Source of the DNA: Bacillota bacterium | Lineage (GTDB): Bacteria > Bacillota > Negativicutes > Sporomusales > CTSoil-080 | Assembly (NCBI GenBank): GCA_017889635.1 | Contig: JAGGAC010000008.1 | Coordinates: 1 to 41,577 of the forward strand | DNA: 41,577 nt | Direction: 5' to 3' | Part shown: positions 9,193 to 17,493 of the stretch, piece after piece | Layout: every line of letters begins with the position of its first letter | Position numbering within the stretch: the stretch's first letter is position 1 | Position numbers and translations under genes: made by a program | The notes under the pieces: model-generated | What the model saw: the letters and a program-made list of their open reading frames with translations, nothing else | Databases searched by the model: none | Told to the model about the DNA's origin: nothing

Positions 9193-9221
9193 TAGTATTC
9201 CAAAATATGGAGGTGTTATTC
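9193..9221 (-). promoter_or_regulatory. Candidate sigma-G promoter of the ger operon
   Basis: On the minus strand GAATA (9221-9217) and AATACTA (9199-9193) are 17 bases apart. This fits the forespore sigma-G pattern (GHATR, spacer, CATNNTA) except for the first base of the -10. Transcription would begin about 25 bases before the gerAA ATG. Motif match only. Confidence 0.45.
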
Positions 9222-9365
9222 TATTAGGAGATAAGAAACCATCAGCTTTGAAAAGTCGAATAAGCAAAATTGTTAAACGGAAGTGCGAGCATAGCGATTA
9301 AATTGTTTAAAAGATTGAAAATGAAGGCCCATTATATGTGTAAACATATGTTGTTTGGTAAGTCG

Positions 9366-9374
9366 TGTTATAAT
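9366..9374 (+). promoter_or_regulatory. Extended -10 promoter of the acetyltransferase gene
   Basis: TGTTATAAT is a perfect extended -10 element (TGnTATAAT). No good -35 is visible, as expected for this type. A dyad ATATGT/ACATAT lies just upstream. Transcription would start about 60 bases before the gene. Confidence 0.55.
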
Positions 9375-9440
9375 TGGTCTCAAATAGAATTACAACTTAG
9401 CAAACGATAATAACTTTTTATGAAAGAAAGGATTGAAATT

Positions 9441-10007
9441 ATGTTAACACATGTAGGGACTGCAAATATTGAATCAGAAAGATTAATTTTAAGAAAGTTT
9501 AAATATACGGATGATGAAAATATGTTAGAGTATTGGATTAGCGACCCTGAAATTCAATCACTATATTCTGAACCAGTTTATAGTACCAAGCAAGAGGTTA
9601 AGGATCTACTTGATAAATATATAAGTTCTTATGAAAAAGATGATTACTATAGATGGGCAATTATCTTTAAAGAAACAGATGAATGTATAGGGCAAATTGC
9701 TTATTTTTTAGTAGATAATAATAATCACTTTGCAGAAATTGAATATTGTATTGGAAGTTTTTTTCAAAGAAAAGGTCTTGCAACAGAAGCAACAAAGGCT
9801 GTAATACAATTTGGCTTCGATAAAATGAATTTACATAAAGTCCAAATAAGTCATAAATCAATAAATCTTCCTTCACGTAAAGTAATTGAAAAATGTGGAC
9901 TGGTTTATGAAGGAACTTTGAGAGATTTCTTTTATCAAGATAAAAAATATATCGATAGATTATATTATTCGATTTTGAAAGATGAATTTAGGAGTGGAAA
10001 TCAATGA
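9441..10007 (+). CDS. GNAT-family N-acetyltransferase, RimJ/RimL-like
   Basis: This is a GNAT acetyltransferase of the RimJ/RimL type. It shows the typical opening ESERLILRKF, then a central beta region, and the acetyl-CoA-binding segment QRKGLATEATKAVIQFGF (the Q/R-x-x-G-x-A motif). These enzymes acetylate N-termini, antibiotics or small amines; the substrate here is unknown. I choose ATG 9441, with AAAGGA eight bases upstream; the ATG at 9420 lacks a ribosome-binding site. The gene is markedly AT-rich and its stop overlaps the start of the HXXEE gene by four bases, so the two form one translational unit, probably acquired together (inference). Confidence 0.9.
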   Translation: MLTHVGTANIESERLILRKFKYTDDENMLEYWISDPEIQSLYSEPVYSTKQEVKDLLDKYISSYEKDDYYRWAIIFKETDECIGQIAYFLVDNNNHFAEIEYCIGSFFQRKGLATEATKAVIQFGFDKMNLHKVQISHKSINLPSRKVIEKCGLVYEGTLRDFFYQDKKYIDRLYYSILKDEFRSGNQ

Positions 10008-10531
10008 GTATTGAATCATTAATGTGGTTATTTCCAATAGTTTTTATGGTTCATGAATTCGAAGAGATAATCTTTTTACCATTATGGATAAAAGATAATG
10101 CAAGCTATATTACTAATAAATATCCAATCTTAAGCAAAAAAATAGGTACGAAGCTAATGAATATATCTACAGAATCTTTTGCATTAGCTGTTTTGGAAGA
10201 ATTCTTGATACTATCGATATTGACATATTTATGCGTAGAATATAAATATTACTCTTTTTTTGCAGTGCTAATAGTAACCTATTTTTTCCACGTACTTGTA
10301 CATATCGTTCAATCTATAGCATTAAAAAAATATATTCCTGCTGTTGGTAGTGGTGTTATAACAGGAATATATAACATTTATAGTTTATATACACTTAATT
10401 TTCTTGGTTATTTAGATTGGGAATATATAGGGGAAATGACGTTGCCTGTTATTATTGTTATGGTTTTAAACTTAGTTTTTATTCATTGGCTAACAGATAA
10501 ATTCAGGGTCTTAATATCGGCAGCTCGTTAA
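10004..10531 (+). CDS. HXXEE domain membrane protein
   Basis: This 175-residue protein has about five hydrophobic segments and the defining HEFEE motif (residues 17-21) in the first one. A second conserved region, HVLVHIVQSIALKKY with PAVGSG, follows the family pattern. The function of HXXEE proteins is not established. It overlaps the acetyltransferase gene by ATGA, so it is probably co-translated with it. A second, divergent family member occurs at 29253-29795, there beside a flavodoxin gene. Part of its coding sequence (10453-10490) is repeated almost exactly at the gerAB 3' end. Confidence 0.85.
   Translation: MSIESLMWLFPIVFMVHEFEEIIFLPLWIKDNASYITNKYPILSKKIGTKLMNISTESFALAVLEEFLILSILTYLCVEYKYYSFFAVLIVTYFFHVLVHIVQSIALKKYIPAVGSGVITGIYNIYSLYTLNFLGYLDWEYIGEMTLPVIIVMVLNLVFIHWLTDKFRVLISAAR
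10453..10490. repeat. 38-bp micro-duplication, copy 2
   Basis: This copy lies inside the HXXEE coding sequence, covering codons for VMVLNLVFIHW. It differs from 5226-5263 at two positions. Because this copy is in an intact gene, it is the likelier source. Confidence 0.7.
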
Positions 10532-10533
10532 CT

Positions 10534-10562
10534 AAACAAAAAAAGCCGCTAATTTAGCGGCT
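10534..10562 (-). terminator. Terminator of the 31-codon microgene
   Basis: Arms AGCCGCTA and TAGCGGCT (10544-10562) with a 3-base loop are followed, in minus-strand direction, by seven T. It ends transcription of the minus-strand microgene 14 bases after its stop. It sits just after the convergent HXXEE stop codon and could partly serve that gene too. Confidence 0.88.
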
Positions 10563-10575
10563 GAAGTTATATTTA

Positions 10576-10671
10576 CTATAGTGAATTGTCTTTATAGATA
10601 CCCCATGAATATATGGGACCGAATGGAACAACCGGTGGATATTTAGAAATAAAGTTAATGAACTTTTCCAT
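10576..10671 (-). CDS. 31-residue peptide of unknown function
   Basis: The start ATG (10671-10669) follows GGAGGG at a spacing of eight bases. The peptide begins MEKFINFISK, has a proline- and aromatic-rich core YPPVVPFGPIYSWG, and ends in a charged tail. It has no membrane segment and no signal peptide. The gene has a near-consensus sigma-A promoter with a 17-base spacer, a transcript start only about 20 bases before the ATG, and a terminator right after the stop, so it is a compact complete transcription unit. I do not recognise the peptide. A small signalling, bacteriocin-like or RiPP precursor role is possible, but no modification enzyme or exporter is adjacent. Confidence 0.65.
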   Translation of the reverse strand: MEKFINFISKYPPVVPFGPIYSWGIYKDNSL

Positions 10672-10697
10672 AATATAATCCCTCCTTACATTTGTAA

Positions 10698-10726
10698 ATG
10701 ATAGCAAAGAGTTAAAAGAAAGTCAA
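10698..10726 (-). promoter_or_regulatory. Sigma-A promoter of the 31-codon microgene
   Basis: On the minus strand TTGACT (10726-10721) and TATCAT (10703-10698) are 17 bases apart. The spacing is optimal and each hexamer differs from consensus by one base. Confidence 0.8.
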
Positions 10727-10757
10727 TAATAATTATCCAATAATATGAATAATTATT

Positions 10758-10813
10758 AATTCAAACTGTTTAAAATAGTCAATAAGAGTGTGCTATTTTA
10801 AACAGTTTGAATT
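10758..10813. repeat. 21-bp perfect inverted repeat upstream of the microgene
   Basis: Arms 10758-10778 and 10793-10813 are perfectly complementary (AATTCAAACTGTTTAAAATA at the left) with a 14-base loop. It lies 32 bases upstream of the -35 of the microgene promoter. It could be an operator for a dimeric regulator or an AT-rich terminator; no U-run clearly favours the latter. The rest of 10814-11044 holds an 8-bp dyad at 10851-10880 and no convincing gene. Confidence 0.65.
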
Positions 10814-11044
10814 TAGGGAAAATACATTCAAAAGCTATGATTACTTAATTAGCTACACCACCATATTTAGCAGTGTAGCTTTGAATTTAATCTAAAATGC
10901 TGAAGATATTATCGACGACCGCATTTCCTACTCAAGACTCTCTTGAGTGCTGCCGCTGACATGGGGCGTTGCAATGAAATTAGGCAAACTAACCAGGGAA
11001 CGGCTAGTTCAGCAACGGATTCAGAATTTTGGTGGGGAACATTC

Positions 11045-12277
11045 TTAATTTTGAGTAGTATATAGAGCAGTTTTGCTTTTTTCTTTATATCTAGCGTTTT
11101 TCGAAGCGAAAAGAACAACACCAATAAGCAGTCCGATTACCAATGTACAACTTACTAACAAAATGACCCCGCTCCATCCGTACCATTTTAGAAATTTTCC
11201 GCCCAGAGCTCCAAGAGCACTGGAGCCAATATAGTAAAACATAAGATAGAGAGCAGAAGCCTGAGCCTTATCTAAAGAAGCGCTTTTGCTAACCCAACTG
11301 CTTGCCACCGAATGGCTGCCAAAAAAACCGAAGGTAAAAATGGCAATACCCATCAGCTTTACGAAAAGATTGATATTTAAAGTAATCAAACAACCTATCA
11401 GCATAATAGCTATTGTGAAGAGTAACACCTTTGAATTTCCTATGGAGTCGGAAGCTTTCCCCATCAATGTTGAGCTGAGTGTTCCTGTCAAATATACGAC
11501 AAAGATAAAACCGACAACTGTTTGACTTAGATTATAGGGCGGAGCCATTAGTGTATAACCGATATAATTGAAAAGGGCTACGAAGCTACCCATAATAAGG
11601 AAGCCAATGGTATAAAGAGATAATAATAGCGGCTGTTTTATATTCCGCACCAAGATGGGCGTGACTTCACCCATTGAGCGTTTTTGGGAGATGAAATTCC
11701 GGGAGTTCGGTAAGCTAAACCAAAACCATATGCTGACTGCGAGACTAATAATGCCAATTACGGCTAAGGCAATATGCCATGAAAATAAATCGGTAAGCGC
11801 ACCAATAAGCACACGCCCCAGCATACCGCCGATAGAGGTGCCGCTCACATATATTCCCATGACCAAGCCTGTACTTTGGGGATTGAATTCTTCATTTATA
11901 TAGGCCATGGCAATTGCAGGAAAGCCCCCAAGTAATGCGCCTTGCACAGCACGAATAAGTAAAATTAATATGAAATTTTCCGAAAAGGCAACAACAACTG
12001 CTAGCACCGAAGAGGTCAGAAGAGCCGTTGTCATAATTAATTTACGGCCCTTTGAATCTGATAGCCAGGATACTATGAGCATAAATGCTGCTAGTGAAGC
12101 TGTTGCGAAAGAAATTGATAAACTGGCTATTGCCGGACTGACGTTAAACTCCTTGGAAAACACGGGGATTATAGGTTGAGTGCAATAAAGGATAGCGAAA
12201 GTAACAAAACTCCCCAGAAATAATGCGACAATCGCTTTCCAGTAAATGCGGCTTCCTTGCTGAATATAACTAATCAT
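11045..12277 (-). CDS. MFS transporter, YnfM-like drug/metabolite exporter
   Basis: This protein of about 410 residues has twelve hydrophobic segments in the major facilitator pattern, with the loop 2-3 signature SDSKGRKL and QPIIPVFSKEFNVSPA in the first helix pair, as in the YnfM/AraJ-like exporters. It is probably a proton-driven efflux pump of the cytoplasmic membrane with unknown substrate. ATG 12277 with AAAAGGA at ten bases is a better start than the TTG at 12286, which abuts the Shine-Dalgarno. It is divergent from a LysR gene, with a shared 170-bp regulatory region, so the LysR protein probably controls it. Confidence 0.9.
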   Translation of the reverse strand: MISYIQQGSRIYWKAIVALFLGSFVTFAILYCTQPIIPVFSKEFNVSPAIASLSISFATASLAAFMLIVSWLSDSKGRKLIMTTALLTSSVLAVVVAFSENFILILLIRAVQGALLGGFPAIAMAYINEEFNPQSTGLVMGIYVSGTSIGGMLGRVLIGALTDLFSWHIALAVIGIISLAVSIWFWFSLPNSRNFISQKRSMGEVTPILVRNIKQPLLLSLYTIGFLIMGSFVALFNYIGYTLMAPPYNLSQTVVGFIFVVYLTGTLSSTLMGKASDSIGNSKVLLFTIAIMLIGCLITLNINLFVKLMGIAIFTFGFFGSHSVASSWVSKSASLDKAQASALYLMFYYIGSSALGALGGKFLKWYGWSGVILLVSCTLVIGLLIGVVLFASKNARYKEKSKTALYTTQN

Positions 12278-12391
12278 AAGAATCAATCCTTTTCCGGGAA
12301 TTGCAACAAAGTATTTCGTTATGTTACCTTGTCTATGGTATACCCAAATGTCTTATGTGTAAAATACATTGTTTTTATAAAATTAATGCAT

Positions 12392-12413
12392 TATAATTAT
12401 ATAAAAAATTATA
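12392..12413. promoter_or_regulatory. Candidate LysR operator in the divergent intergenic region
   Basis: TATAATT and AATTATA form a 22-bp dyad with an 8-base spacer that contains the T-N11-A spacing of LysR boxes. It lies 34 bases before the LysR start, where autoregulation is usual. Confidence 0.45.
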
Positions 12414-12447
12414 GCAACACAGCTGAAATATAAGGAAAAGGGAACAT

Positions 12448-13320
12448 ATGGAATTACACCAGCTCATTTACTTTAAAACAGTTGCCAATTTGGAGCATGT
12501 TTCCAAAGCAGCCGAAGTTCTTGCCATATCGCAGCCGGCGCTTAGCCGCTCGATTGCTAAACTAGAAGAAGAACTTGGTGTTCCCTTATTTGAACGCCAA
12601 GGAAAGAGGATTATTCTTAACCGTTATGGACGGTATTTTCTCAAAAATGTTGACCGGGCGTTGCAGGAAATTATCGAGGGGCGACAAGCGCTTTTTGATT
12701 TGCAAGATGCGAATCGTGGTACTATTGCATTAGCTTTTCTTCATTCCCTTGGTACACATTTTGTTCCCGCTTTGTTGGGCAAATTTCGAAAAAAATATCC
12801 GGATATTCAATTTAATCTCTATCAAAATTCAACTAATTTTATTTTAAATCAATTAGAATCCGGTGAGATTGATCTCTGTTTTTCTTCGCCCAGTGTTACG
12901 AAAAAAGGCATTGAGTGGACTCCGCTTTTTAAGGAACCATTATATGTTATTGTCCCAAAAGAACATAAGCTTTTTCAGCGCGAGCAAATTCATCTTAAGG
13001 AGATTGAGGATGAACCGATAATTACCCTCAAACGTGATTATGGCTTGCGTATCTTAACCGATCAATATTTTGAAGCAGTCGGTATAAAACCGCGGATTGT
13101 GTTCGAGGGGGAGGAAATTTCGACGGTAGCCGGACTGGTGGAAGCGAATCTAGGTGTCGCCCTCATTCCTAAAATATTAGGTTATAAAGCTAATATCTCA
13201 TTCTTGCCTGTTTCTGAGCCAACATGCGAGCGTACAATCGGCATTGCCTGGATGGAAGGCAGATATATGCCGCCGGTTTCCAAGAAATTTAAAGATTTTG
13301 TGATTCGCTCATTTAGTTAA
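12448..13320 (+). CDS. LysR-family transcriptional regulator
   Basis: This 290-residue LysR regulator has the N-terminal winged helix-turn-helix (VSKAAEVLAISQPALSRSIA, from about residue 17) and a full effector-binding domain. The start follows AAGGGA. It resembles the LysR proteins that sit opposite YnfM-like MFS genes, and it is divergent from one here, so control of that exporter is likely. It shares the typical N-terminal sequence with the LysR gene at 331 but the effector domains differ clearly. A strong terminator follows. Confidence 0.93.
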   Translation: MELHQLIYFKTVANLEHVSKAAEVLAISQPALSRSIAKLEEELGVPLFERQGKRIILNRYGRYFLKNVDRALQEIIEGRQALFDLQDANRGTIALAFLHSLGTHFVPALLGKFRKKYPDIQFNLYQNSTNFILNQLESGEIDLCFSSPSVTKKGIEWTPLFKEPLYVIVPKEHKLFQREQIHLKEIEDEPIITLKRDYGLRILTDQYFEAVGIKPRIVFEGEEISTVAGLVEANLGVALIPKILGYKANISFLPVSEPTCERTIGIAWMEGRYMPPVSKKFKDFVIRSFS

Positions 13321-13330
13321 CAGTGCAGAA

Positions 13331-13379
13331 AAAAATCCCTGTGGTTGTCTGAAGGATTCAGATTGCCACAGGGATTTTT
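13331..13379 (+). terminator. Terminator-like repeat, copy 1
   Basis: The hairpin has outer arms AAATCCCTGTGG and CCACAGGGATTT plus an inner TCTGAA/TTCAGA stem, followed by T. The 47-base core is almost identical to 17445-17493 (two differences), which is unusual for an ordinary terminator. It ends the LysR gene and may also serve the convergent amidohydrolase gene. Confidence 0.85.
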
Positions 13380-13479
13380 CTGTAGATAAAGTTAATGACT
13401 TTGGATTGATACTTGGTGTTGGTAGAGGACTGGAAAGAACTATCCATAGTGATGTGAGGCTGGAGGACTCGTGAGACAA

Positions 13480-14433
13480 TTAATTTTTGCCAAAAATCCT
13501 CAGGGCGTTGTTATAGAAGACATCTTGTTTGATTGGCGCAAGAAGTGGGTGCTCCATCAAAGCTTGCTTCTTACGGATTACTATTGGTGCAGGGGTATAT
13601 GGGAAATCTCCCCCATACATTATTTTTTGAGTGTCGGCGATCTTCATTAGTCCTTCCAGGGCTACAGGCAATGCATCACCTGCAATATCAAAATATAGTT
13701 TGCTTATATTCTCTGTAACATTAACAGGGCTCATCGATCCTTTTGAAACCAGCACTTCAGAAATGCCGATTAAACGATGGGCTACAAAGGGGAGAAAGGA
13801 ACCGCAATGGGGAACGATTATTTTGATGTCCGGATAGCGCTCAATGGTGCCACTGGTAATTAAATTTATTACAGCCCGGGTAGTATCGGCAATATATTCA
13901 AATAATGGTGCTACACCTGCTGTAAATACATTCTCAGGTACACTTTGAGGTTTGGAGGGGTGAATAATCATTACTGCCTTACGTTTGTTTAATTCAGCAA
14001 ACAAGGGATCAAACTTAGGGTCTCCCAGGTAAATCCCATGACTGTTACTGGCTACTTTTACACCATCTGCCTTAAGGACATCAAATGCATAGCTGACTTC
14101 TTCTATAGAGCCAGCAATATCAGGCATAGGCAGGCAGGCTGCAAATCTAAAGCGGTCAGGGTGTTTATCACGTATTATTGCGGTTTCTTCATTAATCGAT
14201 CTAGCCAATTCACAAGCGGCTTTATCATTCCCAAAATGGATATGTGGGGTAGACAGCGAAAGAATGCTTAATTCTATTTCAGCTTCATCCATGTATTGTA
14301 AATGTGATTCTACACTCCAAGTAGGGGTAGGAAAACCATCTTCCTTGGCAGCACAGATACCAGCTTTAGCCAGACCGTCTATGTAAACCGGAAGTATGAA
14401 ATGACTATGCACATCAATTGTTTTAATACTCAT
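13480..14433 (-). CDS. Amidohydrolase 2 family metal-dependent hydrolase or decarboxylase
   Basis: This 317-residue TIM-barrel enzyme belongs to the ACMSD / gamma-resorcylate decarboxylase branch of the amidohydrolase superfamily. Visible metal and catalytic positions are DVHSHF (residues 7-12), the IIHPSKP segment, IIVPHCGSFLPF and GGDFPYT. Such enzymes decarboxylate or hydrolyse aromatic or lactone substrates using one divalent metal. The ATG has GGAG nine bases upstream. The gene lies alone between a terminator-like repeat and the CPBP gene, and no aromatic degradation genes are nearby, so the substrate is unknown. Confidence 0.9.
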   Translation of the reverse strand: MSIKTIDVHSHFILPVYIDGLAKAGICAAKEDGFPTPTWSVESHLQYMDEAEIELSILSLSTPHIHFGNDKAACELARSINEETAIIRDKHPDRFRFAACLPMPDIAGSIEEVSYAFDVLKADGVKVASNSHGIYLGDPKFDPLFAELNKRKAVMIIHPSKPQSVPENVFTAGVAPLFEYIADTTRAVINLITSGTIERYPDIKIIVPHCGSFLPFVAHRLIGISEVLVSKGSMSPVNVTENISKLYFDIAGDALPVALEGLMKIADTQKIMYGGDFPYTPAPIVIRKKQALMEHPLLAPIKQDVFYNNALRIFGKN

Positions 14434-14508
14434 AGTAAATACTCCATTCTAACTTCAAATTTTCTTATATAATTGTAGCATTTTTTGGCCCCTAGAAGCA
14501 CCGTATTA

Positions 14509-15351
14509 TTAACAATAGGACCTTTTAAAAAAGAAATCATGCTCCTTTAAAATTAGAACTATGGATAATGCAGCTAAAATTAATGTTTGGATAATCTTGC
14601 TATCAGGATGTGTAGAGAAAATCTCATTAAAAAATACTGCTGTTAAGTGAAGTATGACTGGGATGATAATATTTCGATTTGCTTTATAATACAACCAGTT
14701 CATTAATAAAACAAATGGAAAGATACTAAGGAAAAAATTTAAAGAATATATAAAGCCGGTTTCTGCCACATTACTTTGATAACAGTCGTTAATAAATGAA
14801 AGTGGAATATGCCATAATGCCCAAAATGTAGCAAATACCATAGATGTGGTAAAAAGACTACATCTAGCGCGTAAACAATCAGTTCCATAGGAATGCCAAG
14901 CTAGCTCTTCTACTACCGGAGCAATGAAAAGCAGGAACCATGCTGGGAAAATTCCTGCTGAGAATGAAAAATTATGTGATAAACTAAACTGATTTATATT
15001 GTAGCCAAAAAGAAGAGATATAGCTTGAGCAAGGAGAATGCTTGTAAGCATTAAGAAACATGTTGCAAAAATGTAAGCAGGTTTTATTGTTTTGAAATTA
15101 AAAAATCTATTCTTTAGGTCTTTTTTGAGTTCAATATTTGAACTAATCATAAAATAAGCAATTAATACCGGGCTCAATAGACCAATAAAACCCAAGATAC
15201 TCGCGCTAGCCTTTAAAAATGAATTACTTGGAGTAATATGACTTATATATCCAGCTATGAACCATAGTACCCACGGAATTCCTATTGCCAGACTATAAAA
15301 AAGAATCGGCTTTCTATATTTTTCAATATCTATACATTCTATATTTCTCAT
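14509..15351 (-). CDS. CPBP-family intramembrane glutamic endopeptidase
   Basis: This membrane protein of 280 residues has about eight hydrophobic segments and the CPBP (Abi/Rce1-like) signature: VEELAWHSYG supplies the catalytic Glu pair, FWALWHIPLSF the first catalytic His, and ILHLTAVFFNE the third motif. Bacterial members process or protect against peptides, for instance in bacteriocin immunity; the substrate is unknown. ATG 15351 with GGGAGG at nine bases is preferred over TTG 15357. It lies downstream of the TetR-MFS pair on the same strand, 42 bases after the MFS stop. Confidence 0.9.
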   Translation of the reverse strand: MRNIECIDIEKYRKPILFYSLAIGIPWVLWFIAGYISHITPSNSFLKASASILGFIGLLSPVLIAYFMISSNIELKKDLKNRFFNFKTIKPAYIFATCFLMLTSILLAQAISLLFGYNINQFSLSHNFSFSAGIFPAWFLLFIAPVVEELAWHSYGTDCLRARCSLFTTSMVFATFWALWHIPLSFINDCYQSNVAETGFIYSLNFFLSIFPFVLLMNWLYYKANRNIIIPVILHLTAVFFNEIFSTHPDSKIIQTLILAALSIVLILKEHDFFFKRSYC

Positions 15352-15393
15352 ATACAAGTACCTCCCAAAATATGTTATTAACTTCTCTGAAGA

Positions 15394-16695
15394 TTAATTG
15401 GTATTAACACATAAATAATCTTTTGATTCAAGCTTTTTTATGGATTTTATATTATACAGAATTGCCGCAGTAACACATAATACTATCCCGGCGATAATGA
15501 TAAGAAATCCAGTTCCTCTGCCGCTGCCTGTACCAATGATTTTTCCCACACTTCCGGCAAGCACTCCGCCGTCAAGCAGTAAAGGAGTGAATATGTAATC
15601 CGCAAGCACGCCTGAAACCGCATAAGCGGCAACAAATCCAAGCTGTGAAATTAATCCGATAAGTCCCCACGCTCGGCCCTGAAGCTCATTTTCAATGTTG
15701 GTGCGAACAAGAAAATCCAGACTTGTGTTTGCAAATGGCATCATGGCAAAAAAGAAGAATCCCGACATGCAGATAAGTACAATATCCTCTCGCAGTCCAA
15801 ACGCCGCCATAAATATTCCGGCAAAAAACAGCGAAAGCGAAAGCAGTTTCACATAACCTTTTTTTATTGGAAGAATTCCTATAATTACACTTGATACAAG
15901 CATTCCTGTCGCAACAATTGTTTCAAGTGTACCTACTACGGAGCTATCAGAAAAAGCAAGCAGCATCGGCATGGAAAGGGTTTCGATAAATCCGATGGAA
16001 AATGTCAACATCGATGTCATTATCACAAGAACAAGTACACCTCTGTTTTCAGAAACTGCGCTCCAACCGTCTTTGAATTCGTGGATAAACGATTTTGTCT
16101 GTTTGTATTTCTTTGAAGCAAAACTGTTGCGCACAATAAGCGTTGAAGCAACAGTCACAAAGAATGTAAATATGTCAATTACAAGCAGCAGCTTTATATC
16201 TGAAACAGTGAGCAGAAATCCTGCAATTATTGGCGAGATCAGATATTTTGCCGAGCCTGCCACCTGAACAAGGCCACTTGCCTTTGTATATTGCCCTTCG
16301 GTAAGCATATCAGAAACTGTAGCTTTGTATGCGGAATCAAGCAATGCTGAAAATACCGAACTTATTGTAACTCCCACACAAATCTGCCATAGCTGTATTT
16401 CGCCGCAAAGCATATAAATCAGAATGAATGTAAGTCCTAATGTGGAAAGAATGTTGCCTAACATCATTAGAAGCCTACGGTCATAGCGGTCTGCAAGTAC
16501 TCCAGCCACGGTACTTAAAAGAAGTGACGGCATAAACGCAAGTAGTGTTACAAGTGCCATTGCCGATGCTTTACCTGTCTGCTGAAAAACATAAACCCCA
16601 AGCCCGAATGACGTAAGTCCGCTTCCTGTTGCTGAAATAAGCTCACCCAACCACAACAGAAGAAATTTCCTAAAAGACTTTTCCGAATTATTCAT
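15394..16695 (-). CDS. MFS efflux transporter
   Basis: This major facilitator protein of about 433 residues begins MNNSEKSFRKFLLLWLGELI and carries the loop motif GVLADRYDRRLLM. It resembles Firmicute macrolide or siderophore efflux MFS proteins. The frame is open for 37 more codons upstream, but the real start is ATG 16695, which overlaps the end of the tetR gene and has GGTGGT before it, giving translational coupling. Its export substrate is probably the ligand, or related to the ligand, of the adjacent TetR repressor (inference). Confidence 0.9.
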   Translation of the reverse strand: MNNSEKSFRKFLLLWLGELISATGSGLTSFGLGVYVFQQTGKASAMALVTLLAFMPSLLLSTVAGVLADRYDRRLLMMLGNILSTLGLTFILIYMLCGEIQLWQICVGVTISSVFSALLDSAYKATVSDMLTEGQYTKASGLVQVAGSAKYLISPIIAGFLLTVSDIKLLLVIDIFTFFVTVASTLIVRNSFASKKYKQTKSFIHEFKDGWSAVSENRGVLVLVIMTSMLTFSIGFIETLSMPMLLAFSDSSVVGTLETIVATGMLVSSVIIGILPIKKGYVKLLSLSLFFAGIFMAAFGLREDIVLICMSGFFFFAMMPFANTSLDFLVRTNIENELQGRAWGLIGLISQLGFVAAYAVSGVLADYIFTPLLLDGGVLAGSVGKIIGTGSGRGTGFLIIIAGIVLCVTAAILYNIKSIKKLESKDYLCVNTN

Positions 16696-17326
16696 TGTTA
16701 CCACCAGTTTCGCCGCCAAACATCTGCATAAAATACATAAGGCTTCCGTTTTTTGCGCCAAGCAGCCTTTCGGCGTTGAAAATAAACGCCTGTATGCATG
16801 AATCATGCTCTTCGTTTATATCAGCATCAAAAACGGTATTCGCATATGTCACAAGCATTTCCATGCATTCATATGGGAAAGGTGTACTGAACAGACCCTG
16901 CTCAATGCCCTCGCGGATTATCTCTGTCAGTATTGGCGTAACACCAGTGATTATGACCTGTTGTATTTTTTGATGCATAAGCGCGTTCTGCGGCTTGTGA
17001 ATGTGTTCCATAATTTCTTTGCCATTTCCGTTACTGCTTATTTTCAGTGCCATTACAACGCGGATAATGCGCTCGTTTACGGGTATACTCTTATCTGCGG
17101 CAATTTCCTGCGCTGTGCCTAAAATGAGGACGTTATACCGATCAATTAGTGCATCCATAATATCCTCTTTGGACTTGAAGTGATAATAAAGTGTTCCCCG
17201 CGCAATACCGACTCTTTCCAGAATATCGTTTGTACTTGTGCCATCAAAGCCCTTTTGATTGAAAAGCTCATTTGCTGCATCAAGTATTTCGTTCTTACGT
17301 TCCTCGGCTTCTTTTACAACTCGCAT
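16688..17326 (-). CDS. TetR/AcrR-family repressor
   Basis: This 212-residue regulator has the TetR helix-turn-helix GTSTNDILERVGIARGTLYYHFKSKEDI (given only to show the motif type; key residues T, G, YYHF) near residues 29-56, followed by an all-helical ligand domain. The gene is first in a tetR-MFS unit with overlapping ends. A perfect dyad covers its probable transcription start, so autorepression is expected. Ligand binding would release both repressor and exporter expression. Confidence 0.93.
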   Translation of the reverse strand: MRVVKEAEERKNEILDAANELFNQKGFDGTSTNDILERVGIARGTLYYHFKSKEDIMDALIDRYNVLILGTAQEIAADKSIPVNERIIRVVMALKISSNGNGKEIMEHIHKPQNALMHQKIQQVIITGVTPILTEIIREGIEQGLFSTPFPYECMEMLVTYANTVFDADINEEHDSCIQAFIFNAERLLGAKNGSLMYFMQMFGGETGGNNE

Positions 17327-17346
17327 TTTGCATCTCCTTTACATAG

Positions 17347-17395
17347 ACCGACTGTCTGTCGGTAATATCGTAACATGCTATTTTCGAGTTGTCAA
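17347..17395 (-). promoter_or_regulatory. tetR promoter with overlapping operator
   Basis: On the minus strand TTGACA (17395-17390) and TACGAT (17372-17367) are 17 bases apart. Immediately downstream, ACCGAC/GTCGGT (17347-17363, 5-base spacer) forms a TetR-type dyad over the predicted start site at about 17360. AAGGAG then precedes the tetR ATG. Confidence 0.82.
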
Positions 17396-17444
17396 GATAG
17401 TGGATTGCTGATGCAAGTAAGAGTTTAAAATAAATGGAAGAACT

Positions 17445-17493
17445 AAATCCCTGTGGTTGTCTGAAGAATTCAGATTACCACAGGGATTTTTTT
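17445..17493. terminator. Terminator-like repeat, copy 2
   Basis: This is the second copy of the element at 13331-13379, in the same orientation, with a GAATTC core and T-rich end. No plus-strand gene ends just before it: it lies upstream of both the tetR promoter and the atoE gene, so it is not placed as a normal terminator. Confidence 0.75.

Noticed and set aside
10909-11124. 71-codon minus-strand frame overlapping the MFS gene end
   Set aside because: It overlaps the MFS C-terminus out of frame and has no ribosome-binding site; the tail could be an old gene fragment but nothing identifies it.
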